Below the pieces are notes generated by a model. That model was not told the origin of the DNA. It saw nothing but the letters and a program-made list of their open reading frames with translations, and did not search any database. A stretch of 64,000 nt of DNA from Elymus sibiricus (lineage: Eukaryota; Streptophyta; Magnoliopsida; Poales; Poaceae): positions 193,172,037 to 193,236,036 of the forward strand of contig CM077672.1 in NCBI GenBank assembly GCA_039707655.1, in the 5' to 3' direction. The translations under genes and the position numbers were made by a program. This document shows positions 44,952-58,009 of this stretch, in pieces (the stretch's first letter is position 1; every line of letters starts with the position of its first letter).

Positions 44952-47900
44952 TTACATAGTAATGAATCTAACACCCATGGAGTCTTGGTGCTGATCATGT
45001 TTTGCTCGTGGAAGAGGCTTAGTCAACGGGTCTGCCACATTCAGATCCGTGTGTACTTTGCAAATTTTTATGTCTCCATCCTTGACATATTCACGAATGG
45101 AGTTGAAGCGTCTCTTGATGTGTTTGGTCTTCTTGTGAAACCTGGGCTCCTTGGCTATGGCAATTGCTCCAGTGTTGTCACAAAAGATTGTCATTGGACC
45201 CGATGCACTAGGTATTACACCTAGATCGGATATGAACTCCTTCATCCAGACTCCTTCATGTGCTGCTTCCGAAGCAGCTATCTATTCCGCTTCACACGTA
45301 GATCCCGCCACGACGCTCTGCTTGGAACTGCACCAACTGACAGCTCCACCATTTAATATAAATACGTATCTGGTTTGTGACTTAGAGTCATCCGGATCAG
45401 TGTCGAAGCTTGCATCGATGTAACCCTTTACGACGAGCTCTTCGTCACCTCCATAAACGAGAAACATGTCCTTGGTCCTTTTCAGGTACTTCAGGATATT
45501 CTTGACCGCTGTCCAGTGATCCACTCCTGGATTACTCTGGTACCTCCCTGCCAAACTTATGGCAAGGCACACATCAGGTCTGGTACACAGCATGGCATAC
45601 ATAATAGAACCTATGGCTGAGGCATAGGGAATGACTTTCATTTTCTCTATATCTTCTGCCGTGGTCGGGCATTGAGTCTGACTCAACTTCACACCTTGCA
45701 AGACAGGCAAGAACCCTTTCTTTGACTGATCCATTTTGAACTTCTTCAAAACTTTGTCAAGGTATGTGCTTTGTGAAAGTCCTATCAAGCGTCTTGATCT
45801 ATCCCTATAGATCTTGATGCCCAATATATAAGCAGCTTCACCGAGGTCTTTCATTGAAAAATTCTTATTCAAGTATCCCTTTATGCCATCCAGAAATTCT
45901 ATATCATTTCCAATCAACAATATGTCATCCACATATAATATTAGAAATGCTACAGAGCTCCCACTCACTTTCTTGTAAATACAAGCTTCACCGTAAGTCT
46001 GTACAAAACCATATGCATTGATCACCTCATCAAAGCGTATATTCCAACTCCGAGATGCTTGCACCAGTCCATAGATGAATCGCTGGAGCTTGCACACTTT
46101 GTTAGCACCCTTAGGATCGACAAAACCTTCTGGTTGCATCATATACAACTCTTCTTTGAGAAAACCATTAAGGAATGCAGTTTTGACATCCATTTGCTAG
46201 ATTTCATAATCATAAAATGCGGCAATTGCTAACATGATTCGGACAGACTTAAGCATCGCTACGGGTGAGAAAGTCTCATTGTAGTCAACCCCTTGAACTT
46301 GTTGAAAACCTTTCGCGACAAGTCGAGCTTTGTAGACAGTGATATTACCATCAGCATTTGTCTTCCTCTTAAAAATCCATTTATTCTCAATGGCTTGCCG
46401 ATCATCGGGCAAGTCCACCAAAGTCCACACTTTGTTCTCATACATGGATCCTATCTCAGATTTCATGGCCTCAAGCCATTTGTCGGAATCCGGGCTTATC
46501 ATAGCTTCTTCATAGTTCGTAGGTTCGCTGTTGTCTAACAACATAACTTCCAGAACAGGATTACCGTACCACTCTGGTGCGGAATGTACTCTGGTTGACC
46601 TACGAAGTTCAGTAGTAACTTGATCTGAAGTTTCATGATCTTTATCATTATCTTCCTCTCTTATTAGTGTAGGCATCACGTGAACGGTTTTCTCTGATGA
46701 GCTACTTTCCAATTCGAGAGAAGGTACAATTACCTCATCAAGTTCTACTTTCCTCCCACTCACTTCTTTCGAGAGAAACTCCTTCTCTAGAAAGGACCCA
46801 TTCTTGGCAACAAAGACCTTGCCTTCGGATCTGTGGTAGAAGGTGTACCCAATTGTTTCTTTAGGGTATCCTATGAAGACGCACTTCTCCGCTTTGGGTT
46901 CGAGCTTATCAGGTTAAAGCTTTTTCACATAAGCATCGCATCCCCAAACTTTAAGAAACGACAGCTTAGGTTTCTTGCCAAACCATAGTTCATATGGTGT
47001 CGTCTCAACGGATTTAGACGGTGCCCTATTTAACGTGAATGCAGTTGTCTCTAATGCATAACCCCAAAACGATAGTGGCAAATCGGTAAGAGACATCATA
47101 GAACGCACCATATCCAATAAAGTATGGTTACGACGTTCGGACACACCATTACGCTGTGGTGTTCCAGGTGGCGTGAGTTGTGAAACAATTCCACATTTTC
47201 TTAAATGAAGGCCAAACTCGTAACTCAAATATTCGCCTCCGTGATCAGATCGTAGAAACTTTATTTTCTTGTTACGATGATTCTCTACTTCACTCTGAAA
47301 TTCTTTGAACTTTTCAAATGTTTCAGACTTGTGTTTCATCAAGTAGATAGACCCATATCTACTCAAATCATCTGTGAAGGTTAGAAAATAACGATACCCG
47401 CCGCGTGCTTCAACATTCATCGGACCGCATACATCGGTATGTATTATTTCCAACAAATCAGTAGCTCGCTCCATTGTTCCGGAGAACAGAGTTTTAGTCA
47501 TCTTGCCCATGAGTCATGGTTCGCAAGTATCAAATGATTCATAATCAAGAGATTCCAAAAGTCCATCCGCATGGAGTTTCTTCATGCGCTTTACACCAAT
47601 ATGACCTAAACGGCAGTGCCACAAGTATGTTGCACTATCATTATCAACTTTGCATCTTTTGGCATCAATATTATGAATATGTGTATCACTACGATCGAGA
47701 TTCAACAAGAATAGACCATTCACAAAAGGTGCGTGACCATAAAAGATGTTACTCATATAAACAGAACAACCATTATTCTCTGACTTAAATGAATAACCGT
47801 CTCGCAATAAACAAGATCCAGATATAATGTTCATGCTCAACGCTGGCACCAAATAACAATTATTGAGGTCTAAAACTAATCCCGAAGGTAGATGTAGAGG

Positions 47901-48935
47901 TAGCGTGCCGACGGCGATCACATCAACCTTGGAACCATTCCCGACGCGCATCGTCACCTCGTCCTTAGCCAATCTTCGCTTATTCCGTAGCTCCTGTTTC
48001 GAGTTACAAATATGAGCAACCGAACCAGTATCAAATACCCAGGCGCTACTGCGAGCATTAGTGAGGAACGCATCAATAACATGTATATCAAATATACCTT
48101 TGCTCACTTTGCCATCCTTCTTATCCGCCAAATACTTGGGGCAGTTCCGCTTCCAGTGACCAGTCCCTTTGCAGTAGAAGCACTCTGTTTCAGGCCTGGG
48201 TCCAGCTTTGGGTTTCTTCGTGGGAGCGGCAACTTGCTTGCCGTTCTTCTTGAAGTTCCCCTTCTTTCCCTTGCCCTTTTTCTTGAAACTAGTGGTTTTG
48301 TTAACCATCAACACTTGATGCTCCTTCTTGATTTCTACCTCCGCTGATTTCAGCATCGCGAAGAGCTCGGGAATTGTCTTCTCCATCCCTTGCATATTAT
48401 AGTTCATCACGAAGCCTTTATAGCTTGGTGGCAGTGACTGAAGAACTCTGTCAATAACACTCTCAACCGGAAGATCAATTCCCAGCTGAGTCAAGTGGTT
48501 GTGGTACCCAGACATTCTGAGTATGTGTTCACTGACAGAACTGTTCTCCTCCATCTTACAGCTAAAGAACTTGTTGGAGACTTCATATCTCTCAACCCGG
48601 GCATTAGCATGAAATATCAATTTCAGCTCTTGGAACATCTCATATGCTCCGTGGCATTCAAAACGCTTTTGCAGTCCCGGTTCTAAGCCGTAGAGCATGG
48701 CACACTGAACTATCGAGTAGTCATCAGATCGAGCCTGCCAGGCGTTCACAACGTCTGCAACAGCTCCTGCAGCAGGTCCATCACCTAGCAGTGCATCAAG
48801 GACATAATTCTTCTGTGCAGCAATGAGGATAATCCTCAAGTTACGGACCCAGTCCATGTAGTTGCTACCATCATCTTTCAACTTAGCTTTTTCTAGGAAC
48901 GCATTAAAATTCAACGGAACAGTAGCACGGGCCAT
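44952..48935 (-). pseudogene. gag-pol: Copia gag-pol polyprotein with four stops
   Basis: One frame of 1328 codons from ATG 48935 to TAA 44952, broken only by TGA 47516-47514, TAA 46916-46914, TAG 46199-46197 and TAG 45284-45282. There is no frameshift. Gag comes first, then a CCHC knuckle (CFYCKGTGHWKRNC, about 48188-48147), aspartic protease (WVFDTGS, ~48040), the integrase zinc region (HCRLGH, ~47620) and DDE core (HTDVCGP, FTDDLSRYG, ERRNHTLL, 47440-47090). Reverse transcriptase follows, with YVDDILL near 45940, then RNase H with SWCSSKQ and IAIAKEPRFHKKTKHI. The four stops leave all domains readable but prevent a full product. Confidence 0.93.
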
Positions 48936-50152
48936 TTATCTACAACATAGATATGCAAAGAAACTATCAAGACTAAGTTCATGATAAATTAAGTTCAATT
49001 AATCAAATTACTAATGAACTCCCACTTAAATTAATATCCCTCAAGTTAACTAAGTGATACATGATCCAAATCAACCAGCCCATGTCCGATCATCACGTGA
49101 GATGGGATAGTCATCAATGGTTAACATCTCCATGTTGATCATATCTACTATATGACTCATGTTCAACCTTTCGGTCTCTAGTGTTCCGAGACCATGTCTG
49201 TACATGCTAGGCTCGTCAAGTTTAACCCAAGTATTCTGCTTGTGTAAAACTGGCTTACACCCGTTGTATGTGAACGTAGAATCTATCACACCCGATCATC
49301 ACGAGGTGCTTCGAAACGACGAACTTTAGAAACGGTGCATACTCGGGGAGAACACTTTTATCTTGAAATTTAGTGAAGGGATCATCTTATAATGCTACCG
49401 TCGTTCTAAGCAAAATAAGATGCATAAAGGATAAACATCACATGCAATCAAAATATGTGACATGATATGGCCATCATCTTGTGCTTTTGATCTCCATCTC
49501 CAAAGCATCGTCATGATTTCCATCGTCACCGGCTCGACACCTTGATCTCCATCGTTGCGTCGTGGTCGTCTCGCCAACTATTGCTTCTACAACTATTGCT
49601 AACGCATAGCGATAAAGTAAAGCAATTACATGGCGCTTGCATTTCATACAATAAAGAGACAACCATAAGGCTCCTGCCGGTTGCCGATAAATTACAAAGC
49701 ATGATCATCTCATACAATAACGTATATCACATCATGTCTTGACCATATCACATCACAGCATACCCTGCAAAAACAAGTTAGACGTCCTCTACTTTGTTGT
49801 TGCAAGTTTTACGTGGCTGCTACGGGCTTCTAGCAAGAACCGTTCTTACCTACGGCACAAAACCACAACGGTGATTTATCAAGTTTGCTGTTTTAACCTT
49901 CAACAAGGACCGGCCGCAGTCAAATTCGATTCAACTAAAGTAGGAGAAACAGACACCCGCCAGCCACCTTTATGCAAAACAAGTAGCATGTCTGTCGGTG
50001 GAACCGGTCTCATGTACGTGGACATGTAAGGTTGGTCCGGGCCGCTTCATCTTACAATACCGCCGAATCAAAATAAGACATTGGTGGTAAGCAGTATGAC
50101 GATCACCGCCCACAACTCTTTGTGTTCTACTCGTGCATATCGTCTACGCATA
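48936..50152 (-). mobile_element. Copia untranslated leader
   Basis: About 1.2 kb between primer-binding site and gag start, unusually long but typical of this Copia group as I recall it. Small ORFs (for example 49289-49071 on the minus strand) have no domain. Confidence 0.7.
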
Positions 50153-50171
50153 GACCTGGCTCATGATACCA
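50153..50171 (-). other. Copia primer-binding site (tRNA-iMet type)
   Basis: Minus-strand tggtatcatgagccagg. The first eight bases match the initiator-Met tRNA 3' complement, with the next few nearly so. It lies one base inside the 5' LTR. Confidence 0.8.
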
Positions 50172-50172
50172 C

Positions 50173-51913
50173 TGTTGGGGAACGTTGCATGGAAAACAAA
50201 AAATTTCTACGCACATGCAAGATCTATCCATGGAGATGCATAGCTACGAGAGGGGGAGTGTGTCTACATACCCTCGTAGACCGTAAGCGGAAGCGTTAGA
50301 ACAACGCGGTTGATGTCGTCGAACAACTTCACGATCCAACCGACCGAGCACTGAACGTACGGCACCTCCGCGTTTAGCACACGTTCAGCTCGGTGACGTC
50401 CTCGACTTCTTGATCCAGCAAGACGGCGAGGTAGTGTATGAGTTCCGGCAGCACGACGGCGTGGTGACGGTGATGGTGATGCTATCTTCGCAGGGCTTCG
50501 CCCAAGCACTGCGAAAATATGACCGAGGGACGGAACTGTGGAGGGGGGCGCCGCACACGGCTAAGACAATGTTGTGTTCTCCTTTGGGGCGCCCCCTCTC
50601 CTCTATTTATATATGTGTAGAGGCTTGGAGTAGAAGGAATAGTGCCACGTGAACAGTAACCATGAATAGTACACACGTGGACTTGGACTCCAAAGTCCAA
50701 TCCTATTCCTACTAGGACTTTCCCTTTTTTCTTCCCTAGCTGCGTGGGCTTTGAGGACTTGGTGCGCCTGGCCCAATAAGGCCAGGGCGCCTCCCCTTAG
50801 CCCATGCCAGCCCTTGGGACGTGGTGGACCCACTTGTGGACTTCCGGACTCCTCCGGAATCCTCCGGAACCTTCTGGAAGCTTCCCGGTACAATACCGAA
50901 AAAACTGCACCTTTTTCCGGAACCCAAAATATGACTTCCCATATATAAATATTTACCTCTCGACCATTCCGAGACTCCTCGTGACGTCCGGGATCTCATC
51001 CGGGACTCTGAACAACATTCGGTTACCAATTCACATAACTCATATAACACTATATCGTCAACGAACGTTAAGCGTGCGGACCCTACGGGTTCGGGAATGA
51101 TGTAGACATGACTGAGACGCCTCTCCGGTCAATAGCCAATAGCGGAACCTGGATGCTCATATTGGTTCCTACATATTCCACGAAGATCTTATCGGTCGAA
51201 CCGCAATGACAACATACGTAATTCCCTTTGTCCATCGGTATGTTACTTGCCCGAGATTCGATCGTCGGTATCTCCATACCTAGTTCAATCTCATTACCGG
51301 CAAGTCTCTTTACTCGTTCTGTAATACATCATCCCGTAACTAACTCCTTAGTCACTTTGCTTGCAAGCTTCTTATGATGTGCATTACCGAGAGGGCCCAG
51401 AGATACCTCTCCGAAACACGGAGTGACAAATCCCAGTCTCGATCCATGCCAACTCAACGGACGCCTTCGGAGATACCTGTAGAGCATCTTTATGATCACC
51501 CAGTTACGTTGTGATGTTTGATAGCACACAAGGTATTCCTCCGGTATCCGGGAGTTGCATGATCTCATGGTCTGAGGAACATGTATTTGACATTCAAGAA
51601 AGCAGTAGCAATAAACAGAACGATCATATGCTAAGCTAACGGATGGGTCTTGTCCATCACATTATTCTCCTAATGATGTGATCCCGTTATCAAATGACAA
51701 CTCATGTCTATGGTTAGGAAACCTTAACCATCTTTGATCAACGAGCTAGTCTAGTAGAGGCTCACTAGGGACACGGTATTTGTTTATGTATTCACACATG
51801 TATTTAAGTTTCCGGTCAATACAATTCTAGCATGAATAATAGACCTTTATCATGAACAAGGAAATATAAAATAATAACAACTTTATTATTGCCTCTAGGG
51901 CATATTTCTATCA
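50173..51913 (-). repeat. Copia LTR, right (5' LTR of the element)
   Basis: 1741 bp, about 98.5% identical to the left LTR by eye. Differences are mostly single transitions plus two 1-bp indels in G or T runs that cancel in length. Confidence 0.95.
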
Positions 51914-51918
51914 CTTTC

Positions 51919-52159
51919 TTTCCATCTAAAAAAAGACTTTCTCAATCTCCATTGTTACGTGTGTACCATGCGGCTCAGGAATTGTAGGTGCGCCTAGGGC
52001 ATCTCTAGTCGATCAATCAAAGCCGGTTAAATGAGTAAAAGTTTCACTTTGAGGAGTTAAACCGGACCTAGTCGAACCTTTATTCGGGTTAACCCCTTAA
52101 AAATTATATTCATCGCGTCAGCCACCGCTTATTTTACTCAGTGGTGGATCATTATCAAG
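51919..52159. other. Flank with one Harbinger-like end
   Basis: Contains gggcatctctagtcgat (about 51999), close to the Harbinger-type end at 35801. No partner end was found downstream, so a truncated element is possible. Otherwise no gene. Confidence 0.3.
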
Positions 52160-52697
52160 ATGAATCTCCACCTCCCCCATGTCGCATCTCTCCCTCAGTC
52201 ACACCGCATCGATGTCGGTGCCACCCAAATCAAGCCCGTGCCACAGCCACCTTGCACCTCCCTCCGATGCTTCCAATCGACCGGCGCCGTCGCCAAAATG
52301 GAAGTATCTAGTTGTCGGAGGTCTCCACGGCGTGCAGCCGACCCAAGGAAGCAGCTGCGTGCCCCCTTCCGCTCGTTCACCAACCTACCGCCGAGGAAGA
52401 AGAAGAAGAAGTACCACAGCGTGTGGTAGCAAACGTGGGGTACGTATCGGAAATCAAGGACCGAGACACCGGCCAACACCACTGGATTAGGTCCTTCCAG
52501 TCGGCGGAATTGGTCGCGAGGGCATACGATGTGTAGGCAGTGAGCCTCTATGGCAGCCGAGAGGAGATAAAGTTCCCCCTGGGAAGCCGCGAGGTCCCGG
52601 AGTTCGTCGCCATTGACCCTTGAGTGGTCTTCCGCCACGAGGTGCCGGAGAAGCGAGATGCCTTCGAGCGCTTCGAGGCACGCACGCCGATGAGCAG
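52160..52697 (+). pseudogene. AP2/ERF-domain-like pseudogene
   Basis: GC-rich, gene-like sequence. A basic stretch (LPPRKKKKKYHSV, about 52386-52425) changes frame and is followed by GYVSEIKDRDTGQHHWI (about 52438-52490), RSFQSAELVARAYD (52492-52533), then after a TAG at 52534 VSLYGSREEIKFPLGSREV. This order (YRGV-like start, EI.D, W.G.F-like strand, A..ARAYD, then an NFP-like end) resembles an AP2/ERF DNA-binding domain. It carries a frameshift near 52425 and stops at 52534 and 52621. It ends where a reversed LTR fragment begins. Family assignment is by pattern only; a shuffled or captured fragment is possible. Confidence 0.55.
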
Positions 52698-53460
52698 TGA
52701 TGTCTACTACGCACTTCTATTCTTGTAACTCTGTTGGGCTTCCGAGCATAGAGGATTAAAGGACAACATCAAATTCGCTCAAGTGGATGACCTAAGATTT
52801 ATCAATCGGTGGGAGGTGTATGTTAAAATTAGTCCCTCTCAAACAACCCTACAAACAAATACAAGTAGTCCCTTGTGTTCCCAACACACCCAATACAATC
52901 GTCACTTGTATAGGTGTACTAGTTTGGCAGATAGATTGATAGTTTTGATGGAAACAATATTTTTATATTTTTAGAATAAAATAGGACAGCAAGGTAAACA
53001 CTAATAAAAGTGAGTAAAACGGTGTCTCGATGCTTGGAAATAAGGCATAGAGTTCATACTTTCACTATGGCCAACTCTCAACATCATTAACATCGTTAAA
53101 CAACATGATATGCCCTCAAAAAGTGCCGTAAAGAATCAGTCCAAAGTTTTCGCTTTTGTTGGATCAAAGTAGAATGAGATCACGTAAGTGTGCTAACATC
53201 AAACCACCTTAAAGTTGTGTTTCTAATATGAGCCACCCCAATGTCACCTCAGGCTGCCCCAGAGATTATACTACTACAAGAGCATATGATCTTTATCGTT
53301 CTAATCTATTATTCATAGAGTTACCCAATGTCACTTCTGGTCTCCGCAAATTATACTAAATAACCTTAATGATTCCCAAAAGTTTGAATCCAATATAAAG
53401 AAACTACATAGATGAGAAAGATTCATTTCACCACATAGAGAATAGAGGAGAATACGTATT
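52698..53460 (-). mobile_element. Truncated type A Gypsy LTR, reversed
   Basis: tgatgtctactacgca at 52698 is the inverse of the 3' terminus of the solo LTR 28366-30028. The next ~750 bp follow that LTR backwards (for example aaacaaccctacaa near 52850 and cccaacacacccaatacaa near 52880) with many changes. The rest of the LTR is missing after about 53460. The ~54-bp block absent from 4609-6211 is present here in decayed form. Confidence 0.75.
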
Positions 53461-54653
53461 TTATTTTATTTTTTGGTTCAAATGATGAGAAGCATTGCTT
53501 TGACATGGAGTTGTCGCTTGGTTGCAGTTTCGCTGCCATTGTGGTGCGTACTTGCGGTCGTGTCGCTGTGCTAATAAGACACTAGAGACAATTCCATCAT
53601 GTTGGCAAAGGTCCAGCTCCATGGGCACAACCTCCTACTGACACCATGCCCTAGTCCTTTGCTCCACTACCCACCATGACTTTGCACCTTCTCGAGCGGG
53701 TACCGGCGCTCTCCCCTTCAACGGACGCGCTACCAAGCCTCGCGGGTGGCCTCCTGCCGATCCACCGCCGTCATCCGACAGGACCGACGCAGGTTGGCAT
53801 GGAAGTGGACATATGGTGGCGAGACCATAAATTTAACAGAAGAGACATAGAGGAACATGAACCTGGGAGAAAATCAAGCTAGCATGCACCAACGGCGAAG
53901 ATTGAGGTGGCGACATGGTAGCCAAAGTCGGAGAAGAATGCCCCTAACGGGCAGCGGAGTGCGTGAGAAGTTATCTAGGCGTCAAGGATGTATCTTCTGT
54001 ATTGTCGGGCTCCACTTAGTGGCCAAAATTGAGACACCATGCTCATGCTCATGCTCCGGGACTTTAAAGGGCCCTCTCCAACAATCCAAGCGTCGATCCT
54101 TCGAAATCTATTCCCATATTACCTTCCACTCCAATTACTCCCAATCCAAAAGCCAAATCTTGAGAGAGTTTGAATATTGACAAGATCATCTTTTGAAGCA
54201 CAAGAGCAAGGTATTCATCATGAAGCAACCTCTGTCTTATTGCTTTTCGAGGGTGTGCGCCTCCTAGCTCGGCTAGGTGCTTGGAAGTCTTCAAGTTTGG
54301 GAACAAACTGAGAAGTTTGTAAGGTCTCAGAGATCACCTACTTTGAGATGATCTACCCTTAGTGAGACTAGTCCTTTGTGGGCGTACGCTATGGTGAAAT
54401 ACGTTGGTTGATCCTTAGCGGACCCTTCTTGGGTGATTGTCCTCTGTGAACAGTCCCTTAGTGAGATCTCATAACCATGATCCTTGTGATCTTAGGTTAT
54501 TCGTGTATTGAAGCCTCCATGAATATGGAGGTGGGATAGCTCAAATTATACAAACCATGTGAAAAATCTTCACCGGTCCAACCCGTGTTTGCAGATCTCT
54601 CACTCTACCATGTTAATTTCACTTGCATGTCTAGACTTTCTGTTGCTCATAAT
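53461..54653. other. Unassigned, probable retrotransposon leader
   Basis: No credible gene. Positions 53676-54180 have short frames with no domain. From about 54180 to 54653, and again after the hAT element to about 58150, the sequence looks like a cereal retrotransposon leader from memory. The hAT element below split it. Confidence 0.3.
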
Positions 54654-57600
54654 CAGGGCCATTGAAGGGCCTGTGCGAGTTGTGCGCTCGCACAGGGCCT
54701 CCAAAATCCTGGGGCCCCCAACTAGGGTCCATATACGTATATGTATAGTCTGAAAAAATTCAGTTTTACGCCAAACGTTTCCTCTGTGTGTCGCCTGAAG
54801 CCCGAAGGCTGAAAACACTCGTACGTTTTGGCCTTCTTGGGCCTGGTCCGCGTGGATGAGGTGGATCGATCCTACTGCCATCGTAGACCAAAAGGACAGC
54901 CCCAGCGCAGTACGTCTACGTAGTACGTACGTTCTGTAACTTCCGTTTTCTATTCCCTGATTCTTGGCTTTCCATCTCGCCTTCGCTTCGGACTGAATCG
55001 GCGACTCAGCGGCGATCGCTTTGCAGGTTGCAGCCAGGCGACGGGTAGAAGCGGGACTCTGACTTTCGTCTTTCGAGCGCCAGACGCCGCCGCGCCGGCG
55101 GCCGGGCAACACTGCCATGGTGCCGCCCAATAGGAACAGAAGACCAACCGGTGTGGTGCCCTCCCTAGGCTCTTCCCCTTTTCTCTAATTTTGATACAAA
55201 TTACAAAGTTGTGTTAATATTTCATTGAAACAGAAACAATCATGCATTCTAGTTCTAGAAGAAAGCATGATTCTGGTGCCTTAAAGCGTAAGAAGAAACA
55301 AAAATTAAAAGAAGATGCTCAATCTCAATGGGGTGCTCTTGATAAATTTGTTGTGAAAGGACCCCAAAGTAATTCTGAAAATCAAACTCCAGATGCTAAT
55401 ATTGATGATGGTCATGATGATGATGCAGTAGAGGTTGAGGTTGTTGCTGCAGAAATTCATGAAGGTGATCATGGTCATGGTGATAATGCACAAGAAGTTG
55501 AGGCTGCCGCTATAGCAATTGATGAAGGTAATGATCGCAATATTTCCGATGAAGATCATGACCTTAATATTTCGGATGACATGAATAATTATGTTCAGCC
55601 TGATACATTTGATCCTAGAAATTGGGATGGACTTGATCCTAAAAAGATTGATATCTTGCTGCAAAAGGGTCCTAAAATAGAAGATATTGAGCATGGTCCT
55701 TATGACAAGTTCTCTAGAAGGTTTTTTGCATTATCATTTAGTAGAATTCTCTCAAATGGAGAAAAGTTTGACAGAGAGTGGCTTGTATACAGCATCAATC
55801 TTGATAAAGCATTTTTTTTTGCTGCAAATTATTAAAAAGGGGGCTTGTGAGAGGACAGCTAGCAAATGAGGGTTTAAGTGACTGGATTCATCTTGGGGCT
55901 AGACCTAAAGAGCATGAATCAAGTAGATAGCATATCACAAATATGACTGCATGGTATGATTTCCGTCTCAGGATGTAGAAGAATCAAACGATTGATAAAG
56001 TTGCTCAGCGAGAACTTGAAAAAGAAAAGGTGCATTGGAGAAAAGTTTTGCTCAGGATTTTGTTGATAGTAAAATTTCTTGCAGAACATAATATAGCATT
56101 TCATGGCAGTAATAGCAAGTTGTACCAAGAGAGCAATGGGAATTTCCTAGGACTGATTGAAATGTTGGCTGAATTTGACCCAGTTATCAAAGAGCATGTT
56201 GACCGCATCACCAATGATAAAATTCGTGATCACTACCTTGGCCCTTCTATCCAGAATGAGTTAATAAATATGCTCGCTACTGCCATCAAGTCTAGAATCA
56301 TTGAAAAGGTAAAGGAAGCAAAGTATTTCTCAGTTATTCTTGATTGTATTCCCGATGGAAGCCACCAAGAACAGATGTCTTTGATAATTAGGTATGTTGA
56401 TACATCTTCTGCTTCTGTTTGCATCGAAGAATCTTTCTTAGGCTTTTTGGAGGTTAATGATACTAGTGGACAAGGTCTGTTTAATGTTCTAGAAGAGGAG
56501 TTGAATAATATTAGCCTTGATGTGGACAATGTGAGAGGACAGGGTTATGACAATGGGTCAAATATGAAAGGAAACAATAAGGGGGTACAAAAGAAATTTC
56601 TGGAAAAAAATCCAAGGGCATTTTATTCAGCTTGTGGTTGTCATAGTCTAAATCTGGCACTATGTGATATGGCGAAGTCTTGCCGTAAAGCAACTGAATT
56701 TTTTGGAGTTATACAACGCGTCTATACAATATTTGCTAATTCTACTAAACGATGGCAAATTCTCAAAGATAACTTAAAGAAGTTGACTGTCAAGTCATTG
56801 TCATCTACTCGTTGGGAGAGTCATGTTGAGAGTGTTAAGGCTATACGGATTCAAATGCCAGAAATAAGGGAGGCTTTACTACAAGTGGCTGAAACTGATA
56901 AGGATCCATTGACAAGTAGTGAAGCTCAATCATTGGCAGAAAATGAACTTGGTGGTTTTGAATTTTTAGTGTCAATAATTATCTGGTATGATATATTATC
57001 CGCTGTTAATTTGATCAGCAAGCAGCTACAATCAAAGGACATGCTTATTGATATTGCAATTGAGTCTATACAGGGTCTGCTTTCCTTTTTTAGAAAGTAT
57101 AGAGAAACTGGATTTTCAAAAGCATAGGAAGTTGCAAAAGAAATTGCACTTGAGATGGATATTCATCCAGAGTTCCGCACCAAGCGTAAAATCAAAAGAA
57201 AAAGACAATTCGATGAGGGCGCAGATGATGCATCTATTGTTTCACAGTCTGCAGAGGAGTCATTTAGGGTCAATTATTTTCTGCAAGTGGTTGGTCAAGC
57301 TATAGTTTCACTTACCAGGAGATTTGAGCAATATCAGGGGTATGAAAAAACTTTTGGTTTCTTATTTACTTCAGATAGGCTGCGATCTTTGGATGATAAG
57401 AGTTTGCTGGCTACTTGTGTTAATCTTGAGGATGCACTTAAGAGTGGAGAACATAAAGACATTGATGGACCTGAATTGTTTTACGAGTTAATTTTCATCC
57501 AGGATTTAGTTAAGAAATCTATGGGCCCTGTTGATATTCTTGAGGTTCTGATGAAGCGCCCCTTCTATCCTAATGCTATTATTGCGTATAGGATTTTGTT

Positions 57601-58001
57601 AACCATTCCTGTAACTGTTGCATCTGCTGAAAGGAGCTTTTCTAAACTCAAGTTGTTGAAATCCTACTTGCGTTCTACTATGACACAAGAAAGACTCAAT
57701 GGTTTGGCGACAATAGCACTTGAAAATGATGTCTTGGAGAAGATTAATTATGAAGATATAATTGAAGATTTCATTTCAAGGAACACAAGACGGATGACAC
57801 TTTTCAATAGAGCATGAGGTCAGTTTATTGGTTTTAGTATTTTGCATTGATACTTGAGAATTTTCAAAACATTATACGAAATAACATAAATTTAAATTAT
57901 ATAGTTACGTGATTATGCTTGCATTATTGTACGTTTTTTTAAATGTGAGGGCCCCATTTTGCTTTTCGCACCGGGTAACCAAATTCCTGGAGACGGCCCT
58001 G
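54654..58001 (+). mobile_element. hAT transposon, 3348 bp
   Basis: Ends cagggccattgaagggcc and (minus strand) cagggccgtctccagg give a 7-8 bp terminal inverted repeat. The perfect 8-bp target duplication ctcataat flanks it (54646-54653 / 58002-58009). It is the size of an autonomous hAT and contains one transposase gene, now broken. The stretch 54660-55240 is GC-rich leader. Confidence 0.92.
55242..57817 (+). pseudogene. hAT transposase (ZMYM/TTF type), broken
   Basis: Transposase of the surrounding hAT element. The first segment, 55242-55835, has a basic stretch (KRKKKQKLKE, possible nuclear signal), an acidic His/Asp-rich linker and the start of a TTF-type zinc-finger region (NGEKFDREWLVYS). 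A frameshift in the T9/A5 runs near 55811-55840 moves to another frame, which has stops at 55928 and 55976, is open 56030-57124, has a TAG at 57125, and is open again to TGA 57815. It contains the catalytic-type DCIPDGSHQEQMSL (about 56343-56385), CGCHSLNLAL (~56635), SSTRWESHVES (~56810) and the C-terminal hAT dimerisation region TVASAERSFSKLKL (~57615-57655). The similarity is to DUF4371-type transposases. It is not functional as it stands. Confidence 0.9.
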
Positions 58002-58009
58002 CTCATAAT

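Larger units (their letters stand above)
43178..51913 (-). mobile_element. Complete Copia element (Angela/BARE-like)
   Basis: 8736 bp with two 1741-bp LTRs, a 5-bp target duplication ctttc (43173-43177 / 51914-51918), an initiator-Met-type primer-binding site beside the right LTR and a polypurine tract beside the left. The coding order on the minus strand is gag, protease, integrase, reverse transcriptase, RNase H, which is the Copia order. I counted about 27 differences between the LTRs (about 1.5%), suggesting insertion well under a million years ago at commonly used rates. The polyprotein has four stops, so this copy is not autonomous. Confidence 0.95.
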
